A DNA stretch of 64,000 bases, from assembly GCA_007258455.2 (NCBI GenBank), contig VDFB02252616.1:117568128-117632127 (forward strand), given 5' to 3'. The first letter of the stretch is position 1. Each line of letters starts with the position of its first letter. This DNA comes from Sequoia sempervirens (Eukaryota > Streptophyta > Pinopsida > Cupressales > Cupressaceae). The notes below the pieces were generated by a model, which was not told the origin of the DNA, did no database searches, and saw nothing but the letters and a program-made list of their open reading frames with translations. Position numbers and translations under genes: made by a program. Shown here piece after piece: positions 1 through 11,979 of this stretch.

Positions 1-742
1 AATTTGAAGGTATGCAAGTAGATGTCCAATGAAGACTTGATAGTGCCTAGAATGCTTGAGAATTATGAATGTATATATGCTAATGTATGAATGAATGTAT
101 TAGATGAATGGGGGTGAAAATGAGAGGAAAACCCTTTATTTATACTTGATTTTACAAAATTTCCTGAAAATAACATGTCAGAGGCCGACCTTAAGGTTAA
201 GAGAATAATATCCTGCAAGAAATTTAAAATAATTTTGATTTTTGTGCCCAGTGGGACTAAGTCGCCCCAGGTGATGACTTGGCCCCATCAGGGCAGTTTT
301 AATGGGTGTCAAGAATTAAAGTGTATTTAATGATGTTTAATAGGATTATTATCTAAAACACACTTAAGTAGGATTGGAAAGTGTATTAAGGGGTCATTTA
401 AACATAAGAAAGGGTCAAATTAGTGATGACAAGCCTAGAAAAGTGTGAAATTTTATTACAACTCTTTACAACACTTTGAAATAAGAATTGGTAAGTGGTA
501 AAAAAAAGAGATTATTTAATTGAATTATAATGAAAAGGTACTAGAAAAGTGTGAAAGTGGGTTACAACACTTCACAATACTTTTACAAGACATCATAGAA
601 TTCTTATTGATTCACAAGGACTCAAGACCTAATGTGAATGAGTTGACAACATTATAACATTAAATCTAGGAAAAATCAAGCCAAAATCACTAGGAGGGCC
701 TTAACATGAGAAAAAGTTGAAGGGTTACTTTTTCCATGTCCT

Positions 743-743
<1 letters not shown>
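1..743. other. No gene seen; AT-rich sequence with one imperfect palindrome
   Basis: No open frame or RNA gene is visible here. At about 249-285 there is an imperfect palindrome built on GGGACTAAGTCGCC and GTGATGACTTGGCCCC. It resembles in style the hairpins in the LTR at 32149-33770, so this may be the edge of a related LTR, but no second copy was found nearby. Confidence 0.4.

Positions 744-778
<35 letters not shown>
744..778. repeat. (AT)n microsatellite
   Basis: An uninterrupted AT dinucleotide run of about 35 bp. Confidence 0.95.
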
Positions 779-780
<2 letters not shown>

Positions 781-808
781 ACTCATTCCTAATACCTAGG
801 ATAGATAT

Positions 809-969
809 TCATTCATCAAGATCCAATGGTGGGCCATGCCTTATAACCTTGAATTTGAATTCCTCATAAGTGACCTGGATATCTTCAATGTTTTGTTTAT
901 ATGTCTCGTAACGGGCACTAATCTCTTTCCCTTTAGCCAAGTGGTTTATATCCTTGATTCTTGTAGACA
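809..969 (-). pseudogene. Possible terminal exon of a decayed hydrophilic protein
   Basis: The minus strand holds about 52 codons without a stop, ending in TGA at 809-811. The peptide is charged and likely helical, containing KGKEISARYETYKQNIEDI and TYEEFKFKV. It begins right after TTTTATTCTAG on the minus strand, which resembles a splice acceptor, and upstream sequence in this frame has stops. I do not recognise the protein. A coiled-coil tail of a retroelement ORF is the simplest idea. It could also be a chance open frame. Confidence 0.3.
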
Positions 970-1457
970 CTAGAATAAAAATCTATATGCCTAGTACACA
1001 TAATACTATTATCTTACCCTATTTACCCACTTTATACACTGTCGAGTTACAATGAGACAATAACCTAGATTTTACTTATCCAAACTTTAATAATTTAGTA
1101 GATTATCACATGTTGAATAACACCATACATTTCTTAGATTACTATTGGCTATATTTGTACCCTAGTGTTATATTATTTTTCTCTCCAATCCTTTGGGTGC
1201 TTATTATTTGTACACTTATTTTCCTTATCTTATTATGAGTGAGTTCATCTTATCTTCTTTCATTTTTTTCCTCTTTGTGATCCTATGGTACTTCCCAAGT
1301 TTCTACAATTAATGCCCATGAATGTTTCCCTTGCCATGTTTCTACTTGTAATCATGCCTAATTTCCCTTTCCTTCTCTTGATCCTAAAAAATCATAAATT
1401 ATCCTTGCTTTATTATCCCTAAGAATATTTATCTCTTCCCCAAACCAAAATCACTCT
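970..1457. other. No gene seen; scraps of minus-strand coding character
   Basis: Only short minus-strand stretches with coding flavour remain, for example around 1300-1440 (KVETWQG-like composition), broken by stops. Similar composition continues beyond 2268, as if one decayed ORF had been split by the 1462-2264 element. Confidence 0.3.
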
Positions 1458-1461
1458 ATCT

Positions 1462-2264
1462 GGGTATGTGCAGGATCATCATGGAAAAAACAGGCCCTTA
1501 AGTGGCAAAAAATTCAAAAAATTCAGAGTTAGGAAACTTCATGTAAAATTTTGAATAAGTTATCTATATTATTTCAAAAATATGTAAGAATGTAGTTTGT
1601 AGAAAATTGAATGTAGTTTCTAAACTACTAGGTTTAATTTTAAAAAAATTAAATCTATTTGGTGAAAATTTGAAATTTCAATGCAGAATACTTAAATTTT
1701 AGGGAAAAAATAAGAAGTAGGTGTTTGTCCGATCACCCTAACCACAATAAAATGATAATATTTTTTTATAATATTTTAGATATAAGTAGAGGACTCATGT
1801 CTAGATGTGATGCATATTTTTTATAATTTTTTCCAAGTAAATATTTAATTATGAATTTATTATTACAACTTTTTAAAAATATAAAAAACTCATATGTCTG
1901 ACCACCTTAACTTGGTCAAAACTTGATGAAATTAATTTCTTCTTTTTTTAATCCTATATTATGCGAAGCATAGAATGTGACACATTTTTCATATTGAAAA
2001 AATGTGATACCGTTTGAAAGCTATAGATGTTTTTCAATCAGCCTATCAATCGGGACTTTAGTCGTAATTCAAATAGAAAATGAATAATAATTGTTTATTA
2101 AATTCAAAGTAAATCATAATTTATATTGTTTGAAAGCTGAGAATCTCCTTTAAAACCCCTTTTTGTTTCATCAATTTTGGGTAAAAAAAAGGTCGTTAGC
2201 CACATACCCTACACATACCCATCATATCGCCACTTTTTGGCCCATCATGATCCTGCACATACCC
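1462..2264. mobile_element. 803-bp terminal-inverted-repeat element, non-coding
   Basis: The left end (1462-1484) starts GGGTATGTGCAGGATCAT. The right end (2242-2264) is its reverse complement with 22 of 23 positions matching. Both sides are flanked by ATCT (1458-1461 and 2265-2268), which fits a 4-bp target duplication. No transposase frame is present, so it would be a non-autonomous, MITE-like element. The right subterminal part repeats ACATACCC several times. I do not assign a superfamily: the GGG start recalls PIF/Harbinger, but the flanking ATCT does not fit their usual 3-bp duplication. Confidence 0.75.
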
Positions 2265-2498
2265 ATCTGCCATGTTTTCTCTACTTCTAACAAGTTTTTT
2301 TTTTACTTTTTTATTACATAACTTGTTGCCATAGATTAGTATGCTCCTTGGTAATATTTCACCTTTTACTACTACATATCCTATTGCACATCCATGTGCT
2401 TCCTTTTAATCCACATTTTTTTTGTACATCCTAGTATGTGTTCTTGGACCAATAGTATCATTTTTTTCTCCTCCTTACCTAATTTTCTTCTATTAAAT

Positions 2499-2765
2499 TT
2501 AAATTGATCTATTATTTGTGCATCTACCTCTCCTTTTAATAGTTATAACATTATGTTTAATGGAAAGTATTCCTTCTTCCTTCAACTCCTTATATTCATC
2601 ACATGTACTTAACATTCTCCATTCTTCTCTATGATATAATTTCACAAATTTCCTTCCTAGATGTTGTGAGAGATCACTTGTGCATATGCATCGCATTGCA
2701 CCACCTTTAATTCCTAGTATGGGATTATATTCACCTTCTCCCCCATTTCTAGTTATGTGTACCAA
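2499..2765 (-). pseudogene. Fragment of an unrecognised hydrophilic ORF
   Basis: An open minus-strand stretch of 88 codons, rich in charged residues, without membrane segments. Motifs include CTSDLSQHLGRKFVKLY and YKELKEEG. By eye it weakly resembles the 29271-29726 protein in the pol-less LTR element (HICRSKDVGRKF, then LRCKEEG), so it may be a remnant of the same family. The match is short and could be chance. Confidence 0.3.
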
Positions 2766-3013
2766 TATTTATCCCCAAGGGACTCATATTGCACCATCAC
2801 ATTTCATAATAAGAACATCTATATAATGTGAACATAAAATATATAATTGTATTTAATGTGAAAATAAAATATATAATTGTATATAATGTGCATATAAAGC
2901 AAGTCATAAATTTAAAAATTCCTATGTCTGCAAATGGATTGATCATTTCTCTGTTGTGAGCCCTATCCAAATCCCTATTTTGAACCCTATCTTGAGTCGT
3001 GTATCAAGTGGGC

Positions 3014-3015
<2 letters not shown>

Positions 3016-3063
<48 letters not shown>

Positions 3064-3103
3064 GTATGCCTATGTATGTGTAGATATAATGTTATAACAA
3101 AAA

Positions 3104-3140
<37 letters not shown>

Positions 3141-3195
3141 ATATAAAATATGTATACCTATGTATGTGTAGATATAATGTTATAACAAAAAATTC
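3016..3195. repeat. Two AT microsatellites embedded in a tandem duplication
   Basis: A long AT run (3016-3059) is followed by a segment beginning AATATGTATGCCTATGTATG. After a second AT run (about 3108-3134) nearly the same segment recurs at 3147-3193 (one visible change, GCC to ACC). This looks like a duplication of about 90 bp made of AT run plus spacer. Confidence 0.85.
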
Positions 3196-4449
3196 ATTTA
3201 AAATAAATATATACTTGACCTAAATTACCTAACATCCATGTTTTGTATCATGTAGAGGATGTTGCATAGGAATTTGAAAAGAAGCATGACCTAATCCTAG
3301 ATCCTATAATACGACACATGTGCATGTAAAGTTAGAAAACTTATACTTGGTGTGTATATGTAAAATAGATATCTATTTACTTAAAAAGTGTGCATGATAG
3401 TTGATTTAAATACCTAATGATGATGTATAGGATCACCAACATACTACAAATCTCTATATTCGAGCAAAAAAAATTAGCATTCACCTAATAAACATGATTC
3501 ATATGTGATTTCAATCAAGATTTAAAGCTCAAGAGAATGTGATAATTTAAATTAAGTAATATATATATATATCTTGTAAAATTTAAATATCACCTCAACT
3601 ACATCATTTATTGCCCTCCCAATCCCACTTAGGTCAAAAGAATGGAGGAAACTAATTTGGAACATGTTGAGGGGTGGTTGTAGGATCAAGTAGAACATCC
3701 TAATGTACCTCTAACTCCTATGAAGATGCCTCACCATGGCTCCTCTATCTAGATATATATCACCTAATATGTGTTTATACAAAGAGTGGGATCCCATTCT
3801 TATCGTTGATGAACTGGTATGTATCTAATAAATCACTAATGAGACATGTGGTCATATTGTGGAAAGCATCTTGAGATCTCCACTAATTGAATGCAACATC
3901 ACATGGTGATGGTAGATCAAAATAAATGTAAGTATCATAGCTACTCAATTTGACCTCTAAGGGATTATGTCTAATCTATGGACTAACAAGTATCTACCAA
4001 CATGATCAAATGACAACTAATTGACCTCACTAGAAATAGTGGCAATACTTTGAAAAAATCATATCTCAAAGGGGTGAGTGCTAGCTTTATAGTTGTTTCT
4101 AGTTCCACATGTTTTTGAACAACCAAGAGGTTTGGGCCAACTAATTCCCTCTTTTTCATGGGTGGTGGAAAATATTCTCATTTCTACCCACATCTTTTAG
4201 CAAACTTACCTCTCCCCTATCCAAGATGTGTAGGGAAATATGTATAATAGATATCTAAATGCAAATGGAACCTTTCATATAACTTTTACAAAAATTCAAT
4301 AGAAAATCATCGCTATGAAGCTATCTATGATCTATTTCAAACCATGTAGGATAAATAAAAGGACCCACAAGTGGATTCATGCACCTGGTGCAGGAATAAC
4401 CTCACTTTATCTTTTCCCATATAAAATAGGGACATACTATGAATATTGT
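3196..4449. other. No gene recognised
   Basis: AT-rich sequence with frequent stops in all frames. A short AT run lies near 3550-3570. It may be the 3' end or LTR of the minus-strand Ty3 element to the right, but no matching second LTR was found. Confidence 0.4.
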
Positions 4450-5584
4450 CCATTAAAACCTACCTAGAAATACATGACCATTTATTTTCTTTAGATTTGT
4501 CCCAAAGTAGGACTGTAATATTTGAGATTCTAAATTATTTGACTTTGGATCTTTTATCAAACCATCATTCAACTATAGCCTCATGTTTTGAGACATGTTC
4601 AAGTGTATAAATTTGTTATTTTTTTCTAAATTTAACAAGTTCATCAATCTAACTTGTACCGTGTCATCTATATCCAAATAGTTTTCCATAAATTTCAAAG
4701 TTGGGATCCTAAGGTTCATAGGGAAAATATTTTCTAGACCATTAACCAATTGATAAGGGGAAGTTCTTAGAGAGGTTTTAGTTCTCGTTTGGTCATCTCA
4801 TAACACAAAATTAATATGGGAGTTCCAATCCTTTGGGTTTTTATCCAATAATTTCCTTATGACATCTATTAAGTTCTTGTTTGTTGATTTAGCTACTCCA
4901 TTACCTTAGGGGTAATAGTTTGACTAGTACTTTAAAACAAGTTTATGCTCAAATTCCCATTGCATAAATTGAACTAAAGAGAAAGAAGGACCACTATCAC
5001 ATACTAGTGCAAATGGTATTCCAAACTTTGTCATTATTTGATGTTCTAGAAACTTGATAACATTGATGGTGCTTTATCTGCAAGAAATTCCTTCAAACCA
5101 CCTCATGCAATGGTTGGTAGCCAATAGAATGAATCTATTCCCTACAAAGGATTGTGGATATATCATTCTAATAAAATCTAATCCCTATTATGTGAAAGGA
5201 CATACCTCATATAGGTTGTAGTGGTATGGGCATGTTTCTCTCTTTGCGAGCTCCTAATTGGCTCACATGATAGGTTTCAACATGCTAGAAGGAATCTTTG
5301 GACAAGTTAGGCTAATAATATCCTACTCTCGATATCTAATGAGAAGTCACCTTAGCTAAACCATGGTTGGTGCCAAATTTGTCATGAAATTCTATCAAAA
5401 TTGACTTAGCAGCTCCTTTACCCAAGCATCTCAAATAGGTACCTTCGTAGATTCTCATGTATAAGACTCCACCTTTCACCATATAGGCTTGACTCTTGAT
5501 TCTCATTTCCCTTCTCTGGGTTGCATTCATGCCTTTCAAACACATTCTACAATGGATAGTTGAAAATATCCTTATACCACTCAT
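4450..5584 (-). pseudogene. Ty3 integrase, decayed
   Basis: The zinc-binding part (about 5336-5584) contains GGVLYMRIYEGTYLRCLG and a Phe-His-Asp-Lys-Phe-Gly segment like the HHCC domain of Ty3 integrases. Downstream, about 4,900 on the minus strand reads YYPKGNG followed by STNKNLI, the hallmark around the catalytic glutamate; glutamine is followed here by KSTNK, so the usual glutamate looks replaced by lysine. The C-terminal part toward 4450 has NDGLIKDP-like sequence. Many stops and at least two frame changes make it non-functional. Role in family: insertion of cDNA into chromosomes. Confidence 0.8.
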
Positions 5585-5609
5585 TGAAAGTAATGTCTTG
5601 TTGAGTGTA

Positions 5610-6900
5610 TTTTTGATGTACTAGTTGTTGATCTACCCCTACCATTTTTGATATTCCTTGGCCTCTCACTAGCTTCATAGGTTGGATCTCCATGTCAATC
5701 TCTTACAGTATTTCCATCCATCTCCCATGCCATTCACCGAGTTGATTTTGCATTAACATAGACTTGAGCACAACATCAAGAACTATCACTATCACTTTAC
5801 TCTTGAAAATGTAGTGCCTAAATTTCTTCATAGTTTTGACTAGAGAAAATGATTGTTTATCGAAATTGAGATATATAACTTCTATATTCTTGAACAAAGC
5901 ACTCATAAAGTAAATTGGCATCTTCTCTCCATCTTCTCCATTTTAAGTGAGAACACCTACACAATAATTTTTTGAAGAAAAATAATAGATATTGAATGAC
6001 TTGGAATAATTTAAACTAGCCAATACAGGTGTGCTAGCTATGACCTCTTTGATCTCATGAAAGGATTTCTTTTCTTCTACAGTCCACTTGATTTTTGTAT
6101 CCTTTGTCAAGATATAATTTAGTGGATGCACAATTTTCACAAACCCATTGATAAATTTTTTGACAAAGTTAATCTTTCCAAAGAAAGATTTCAATTCTTT
6201 CTTGTTGTTTGGTAGTGGCAGCTTTAGGATGGATTCAAATTTTTCTAGATATATGGAAATTCCCTTTTCTAAAATTATATGGCCCAAGAGCTTCCCTTCG
6301 ATTACTACAAAAAGACACATTTTAGGATTTAGAGAAATAACTAAGTCCTTGCATCATTGTAGTATTTTCCATAGGTCACCTAAATGGTCAAGTCGATTAT
6401 TCAAAAACATTGTAAGATCATCCATGTATATAATTTAATGCATTTCCCAATCAACCATTTGAAGGCTCTATCCATTTCCCTCTGGAAGGTAGCTCCAACA
6501 TTGATGACGCCAAAAGGCATTCTTCGATATGTGAAAGTTCCCTACTTTGTATTGAGAGCAGTATTTAAATTGTCCTCTTCTCATATCATAACTTGATTGT
6601 AACTTGAGTACCTATCCAATAATGATATCATCTAGGATCTGTTGACTATATGCAAGACTTCATCAAGTGAGGGATATAAATAGTTTCCTTTTTTAGATAC
6701 CCAATTCAAATTTTGAAAATCCACACATAATCGAATCTATCCATTTTTATTGTACATTAGCACTATTTTTCCACCTAGGTAGAATGTCGTACTGGATAAA
6801 TAATTTTGGTACTCAATGGATTTTGAGCCTCTTTCTATATTAAGGGCTCAAGTAAAGCATTGACTAGACGTTGTCTCTACCTAAAAGGCTTCACGTCCTT
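5610..6900 (-). pseudogene. Ty3 reverse transcriptase and RNase H, decayed
   Basis: The minus strand encodes RMPFGVINVGATFQREMD at about 6468-6525 and an intact YMDD catalytic box at about 6408-6419. The connection domain follows in 5943-6320 (LKSFFGKINFVKKFINGF). The RNase H part is 5703-6040 with MPIYFMSALFKNIE and LVKTMKKFRHYI. The segment PMKLVRGQG near 5670 leads into integrase. Stops and frame changes interrupt the stretch, including several upstream of the YMDD box. In the family this enzyme copies the RNA genome to DNA in cytoplasmic particles. Confidence 0.88.
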
Positions 6901-6944
6901 CTTGAAAGGGATGGTATGTTTAATTATTAAGGTTTCATACATCT

Positions 6945-7214
6945 TTAATTCCCGTAACTCCAAGAAATTACCTCTCTATAATCTCCCAAAGCCTTTATTA
7001 AACCATCCTTTCCCTTGGGAGTGCAGACTTGGATGATAAAAACTTCTCTTTTTTCATCCTCATCTCCTAGATTATGAGGATTGCACTTGCTCCCACCTGA
7101 ATTTAATGTGACATTTTGGGTCCTTGTATTATCAGAATCAAATATTCTCTCTAATGCAACCATTCCCTTAGGGATAGTTATGGTTTTCAAATTAATGATG
7201 CAATCTTCTATCAC
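6945..7214 (-). pseudogene. Linker between RNase H-like domain and RT
   Basis: Open for 89 codons on the minus strand: hydrophilic, with IPKGMVALERIFDSDN and TPKGKDGLIKALGDYREVISWSY. The end resembles the Ty3 segment just before RT, where the element describes the start of the palm domain. No fold was recognised for the remainder. It is continuous in position with the RNase H-like domain upstream and RT downstream. Confidence 0.6.
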
Positions 7215-7249
7215 CTAAAATGGATCTCTATAAAATTCATCAATGATCT

Positions 7250-7790
7250 AGGTAGTGAAGATTCTAGAATTGGTAATGAAATTGAGGGTATGTTGATCAT
7301 CCTTGAACACTTGAAAGTTGGAAACATTATCCAAAATAGTTGGTATAGGCACCATCTCCATAAAAAAAAAATGAGAGCCTATCATAGGTTGTAAGGAACT
7401 TGTTGAGACAACAAGAGCATCTACAATATAATTCTTTCTCCTAGGGATTGATTTAATATTAAATTCTTTGAAATCCTCAATCAAATCTCACATTTTGTTC
7501 TTGTGGGCAGAAAATATTTTATCATGACAATAATATAGATTCCTAACTTTCCTTACAATTAACTGAGAGTCTCCTTCTATCAGCAATTGTTTGACCTTCG
7601 TCTTGTTGGCCAACAACATACCTCTAATTAATTATTTATATTTGGTAGCATTGTTGGTACATGTGAACTGTAATCTTAAGTCACCCAAAAAAAGTTTCCC
7701 CTGTGAGCTAATCAACTCAATACCAACACCACTTCCTTGATTTTTCTTAGATCCATTGAATCTAATTTTCCACATTTCTTTCTTCCCAGG
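7250..7790 (-). pseudogene. RNase H-like domain located upstream of RT
   Basis: The minus strand reads MWKIRFNGSKKNQGSGVGIE near 7700-7770, then FTCTNNATKYK, LLIEGDSQLIVRKV, and finally IPRRKNYIVDALVVSTSSL near 7430. This is the RNase H fold of plant Ty3 polyproteins. The first catalytic Asp (usual FDG) is Asn here and the Glu of the EYEAL box looks like Lys; the Asp in GDSQ is kept. In Tat elements a second RNase H usually sits after the RT-RNase H and before integrase; here it is before RT. I recall similar layouts in some other plant Ty3 polyproteins, so this may be a lineage trait rather than new. Confidence 0.75.
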
Positions 7791-8269
7791 GATTGGGGGT
7801 TGCAACTCTTCTACTATGATAGAGATATCCTTTTGAATAGGAAAATGAAAATTTACCCTTATTCTTCTCCAGACTCGTTTGCTCTGATTCCTACCAATAA
7901 AGGACTTTCTTTCATTGGTGACAAATTTTCCTTATCTGCAGGTTCATATAATGGGAACTCGGGAACACCCTACTCAACATTTTTTTCATCTTCAAAGATT
8001 AGTTGATCATTGGTCTCAAGAGCTTCATCTTCATTAGATATCATAATTTCATTTGAATCACTATCATCATGTTTTGACTAGTGCACCATTTTAACTCTTT
8101 CCAATGCATATTAACAAGTTGAGAAAAAAAAATTAGAGTGGTCCTCATTATGGATCCTACATCATCCTGGTAGAAAAAGCACAAAATTATTTGCATTTTT
8201 CCCAAGACTAGTTATACTATCATACATTTTGGATAAATTTTTTTTGAAAATACAGATGAAAGATTCAAA

Positions 8270-8800
8270 TTATTGTAATCCCCAGACAAGACTATTTGGA
8301 GAACCTAGTTCATCAATGGGTAAGGACATCATCATTACATCGTTCATATTATAAACTCCTAAGTCTAGCTTTGTGAAGGAAACCTCATTAGGATCATTAT
8401 ATTTAGTAATCATGTGTTTGATCTTAACCTCAAAATCAATCTTAATTTGGTTGTTAAGTCCTCTCCATGGCAGCCAAAGATGGGTGAAATCTATGGAGAA
8501 CCTTCCTCTTAGACACTTATTCCATTCCCTACTAAGTAACATGCCATCCATTTCTGGAATATCCACTATGTGCATGCCAAAGTATTCTTGAAATCTAGGA
8601 TCTAAACACAATTGTACGTGGACATTTTTCAATTCAACTATCACCTTAACCTTTGTCTTGTCCAATTGAACCACCACCCTATTGGAAGGCTTGGGGGATA
8701 CTCCTAGCTTTTTGAAAATAGAATAAGGAATTACATTGCATGAATCTCCATAATCTACTAAACAATTATGCAAATTCTTTCCAAATATTTGAATACTCAA
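8270..8800 (-). pseudogene. Ty3 retropepsin (aspartic protease)
   Basis: An open 176-codon stretch on the minus strand. It contains VDYGDSCNVIPYSIFKKLG, matching the retropepsin active-site loop; the usual D-S/T-G is D-Y-G-D-S here, so activity is doubtful. Later come VHVQLCLDPRFQEYFGMHI and MLLSREWNKCLRGRFSIDF, corresponding to the flap-distal region and the LLGREW box. Retropepsins process the Gag-Pol polyprotein. It lies between gag (8960 onward) and the RNase H-like domain. Confidence 0.85.
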
Positions 8801-8959
8801 TAGGAAATGAGGGACTCTAATCTTACCTTTAAATATCTAGTAGCCATGGCATCTAATGTATTAAGAGTTTTCCCCTCATCATTCTGAGTTGAGTTGGTAG
8901 ATGCACCACTGGGATTTCCCAATGATTTTAAAAAATCCATCTTTTCAACTAGGATAGTG

Positions 8960-10635
8960 CTACAACATATCATAAATAGAGATTTTGGCCTTTGTCTCCT
9001 TCAAGTTATCTACAACACTATACCTCTCTTCTTTGTGACTTAGGGCTTTGAAAAGTGGAAAGTTACTAGGTCTAGGACTTCCTCCAAAATGTCCCTTATA
9101 ATTAGGAGGATTATTGTCCATGTGAGAATCTAGAGAGGTTGGATTTGACCTAGGTGGAATCCCATCATTCACTGGTTCATTTTTACTTCTCAAATATTAA
9201 TTACTTATGCTTTGCTAAAAAACCAAAAATGATAGCAATTTCTGGTTCATTCTCATTTTCAAATGGAAAGATGCATTATTCTTCCTTAGCATGATGACCT
9301 ATATTTTCCTCATAAGAATCTACCATCATAGCATTCATGTTGCTAGGAGAGGTTTGAACATTTCCTTGCATGATTATGGACATTCTCTACATGTCCAAGT
9401 AATTGGCCTCACTACGGTCATTGGTTTCATGAAATCTACAACCATTACTATCTACAGAGTTTACCACATTGGCACCATCCAAGGGAGTTGGGACTTCCCT
9501 ATTGTTGGGCATACTATTCCAAGATCTATTAGATCTATGTGAATTAAACCCTTTATTTTGGAAATCTTGACTATTTTGATTATTTCCTTGATTTTGATTG
9601 AAGCTTGTACCACCACCTTGACTGTGAGTGTTCCATGCATGAGGAGGGTTAACTCTTAGGTGAGTGAGTTCATTTTTCACTTAGGATAGCATCCTTTTTA
9701 TATCTTAAAGCTCAAAATCCAATTGAGCATTATGTCCTTGATCTTGCGATGCTGTTGGTTCTCAAAAAATGGTCTTGTTGACAATCTTGTACTATCCATG
9801 ATATTGACTTCCTATTTTTAACCCAGATATGTGAGCATGGGTGCTCTATGGGTCTATTAGATAGTGGGATGATATGACAACAAATTATGTGATGAGTTTA
9901 CAATCCCAAGGATGGGATTCATCAATGGTGTGTTGTTACTCAAAGTATTATTTATGGCTATAATCTAATTTTGCATCCCTGGTGAACCTAGGGATGGAAA
10001 TGATCCAAAAGTATTTCCTACCTAAGAATCCATTTATTGAGAAAAAATTATTTCCTCATTTTAAAAAATTTCTAATGTGTCTCTTCTATCTTCAGGAAGT
10101 ATTCTTAGAAACAAGCCCAATGAGGGGATCCAATTACTACTAATTCAAGCATATTATAAGGATCCATCAATATTTTGTATTCCCTCTTAAATATTGTATT
10201 GTAAATTCTCACTAGTTCATTTTGTTCTTTTTTTCATGATATAAACTCGTGATACAAAATGGTAGGATTTGTGTAGATCTTGAATTGGTTAAGGAATTTA
10301 TCCTCTAGATCTTGTCATGAAGTGATTCCTCCCCTAGGGAGATTAAGGTACCAATTATAAGTGAATTCCCTTAATGAGTATGGGAACAATCTACAGACTA
10401 CATCTTGGTGGGTGATCCAAGCTCGGTTGCAAATTTCTTTAAAAGTTCTTATATGGTCCTCTACCATCCTAGATTCACCATAAATGTAATTAGGGTAGAA
10501 ATTTTCTCGATTCTTTGGTAAATTATGTAGAGCTCCTTTTATGTTTAGAGAACTTTTTTCTATAGTGAAAAATCCATGCAATAGCAGAGATGTAGCAACC
10601 GTTATATTTTGGGGTGATACCAGACTTACAAGCAA
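8960..10635 (-). pseudogene. Ty3 Gag (capsid/nucleocapsid), decayed
   Basis: The N-terminal part (10315-10635) has EDHIRTFKEICNRAWITHQD and RLFPYSLREFTYNWYLNLP, the Retrotrans_gag capsid pattern. The middle (9387-9680) is Asn/Gln/Gly-rich (GNNQNSQDFQNKGFNSHRSN) and then CRFHETNDRSEANYLDM, a degenerate zinc-knuckle-like Cys/His segment. Frame changes and stops separate the pieces. Gag assembles the particle that houses reverse transcription. Confidence 0.8.
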
Positions 10636-10640
10636 GGACT

Positions 10641-11979
10641 AAAGATTTGGGTTTAATGGTGAAGTTACATATCTGGAGGATTCACCTTTTCCCTTACCCT
10701 TATCACTCCATTTTTTCTTGTGTTAGGTTAATTCTTTCAGATCTCCTTTGTTAGGGAAAGAAATAAGTACTCTACAATATCTATCTAGGGAAATGACACA
10801 ATATGTTCTAGCTTTTCTTATGACATGCCCTCCTTCTAAGGATAGTTTTTGTAAGGGTGGTTTTGATCACTCACAACATGCTAGGAAATAAAATTTTATT
10901 GTCTATCTTGAAAAGAAGCAAAAATAAACCTATGTTTCCTTTTATTTGGGTCACGACCATGTGGATAGCACAATGGATGAGATCAATGTGATTTCATGAG
11001 GGTATTTGGGTTTGTAGCTAGCTGTAAATTATTTGCAATCACGAAATAAAAATTTTGAACTTTTATAAAATTTATTGTAATTTGGATCTATAAAAAGTTG
11101 TGCTAATTTAGTGCTCTTTCAAAATAATTCCAAACTCATTTTAAAACTAAAATCAAAAGAAATTAGGGTAACAAGAGATAATGGAAATAAAATCTAATCT
11201 AACAAACAATGATAAGAAACATTTTACCAATCACTTATGTACATTTGGATGAGATCATCAAACCACCAACAAAGTAAATAGTATTTCATACATTCACCAT
11301 TAACGATAATGCAATCTTCTAAGGAAATAAAGAACACAATATTTTTAGATTTCATGCACTCAGAACACTGTCAATCATGTACAGATCTAAAATGAAATCT
11401 TACTTAGTTCCACAATTATCGACAAGATCTTATTAATTTCATAACTTATATTAAATAAAAATACTCATACCATCACTAAAATTCTAAATTATGATGCATA
11501 TAAATTAGATTTTATCCTTGGATTAATTAGAATTTAGCTTTTGCACAAAGTTAGTAGGAAAAATCCACATTGATATTGCATTCTTATTTTACAAAATTAC
11601 ATCAAAATTTGATCCTTTGAAATAATCCAACAATCAAAATAAATAAAAATCTAACTTCCTAAAAAAATTGAATCTTGAAAAAAATGCTAGTTGGAACTAA
11701 CTCTAGCGCTCCAGTTCCAACAAAAGCAAACTAAAAATGAAACTACAGCAAAATTGGGTGCCCCACTTTGAGTCTCAGTTTAATTAAACTAAAGTAGGAT
11801 TTATAAAAAAGAAAACTAAAAGCAACTAAAAATAACTAAAGACTAATTATTAGCCCCTTAAAAGTCCAATGCTAGCTTTCATTGTTATATATGGGTGTGG
11901 AAATTTGTAATAGTTGTTTATTAATAAACACAAAAAAACAAAACAACAATAGCAGTAGTAACCTTTTGTCTCTAGTCAC
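10641..11979. other. No gene recognised between Ty3 gag and family X copy A
   Basis: AT-rich and stop-rich in every frame. It may contain the 5' LTR or leader of the minus-strand Ty3 element and the 3' flank of the X ORF, but I found no repeat pair and no primer-binding site. Confidence 0.4.

Larger units (their letters stand above)
4450..10640 (-). mobile_element. Decayed Ty3/gypsy retrotransposon, minus strand
   Basis: Read on the minus strand the order is gag, retropepsin, an RNase H-like domain, RT, RNase H, zinc-binding and core integrase. RT before integrase is the Ty3 order. Every module carries stops or frameshifts, and no LTR pair was identified, so the limits given are those of recognisable coding sequence. 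The unusual point is the extra RNase H-like domain upstream of RT. Confidence 0.9.
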
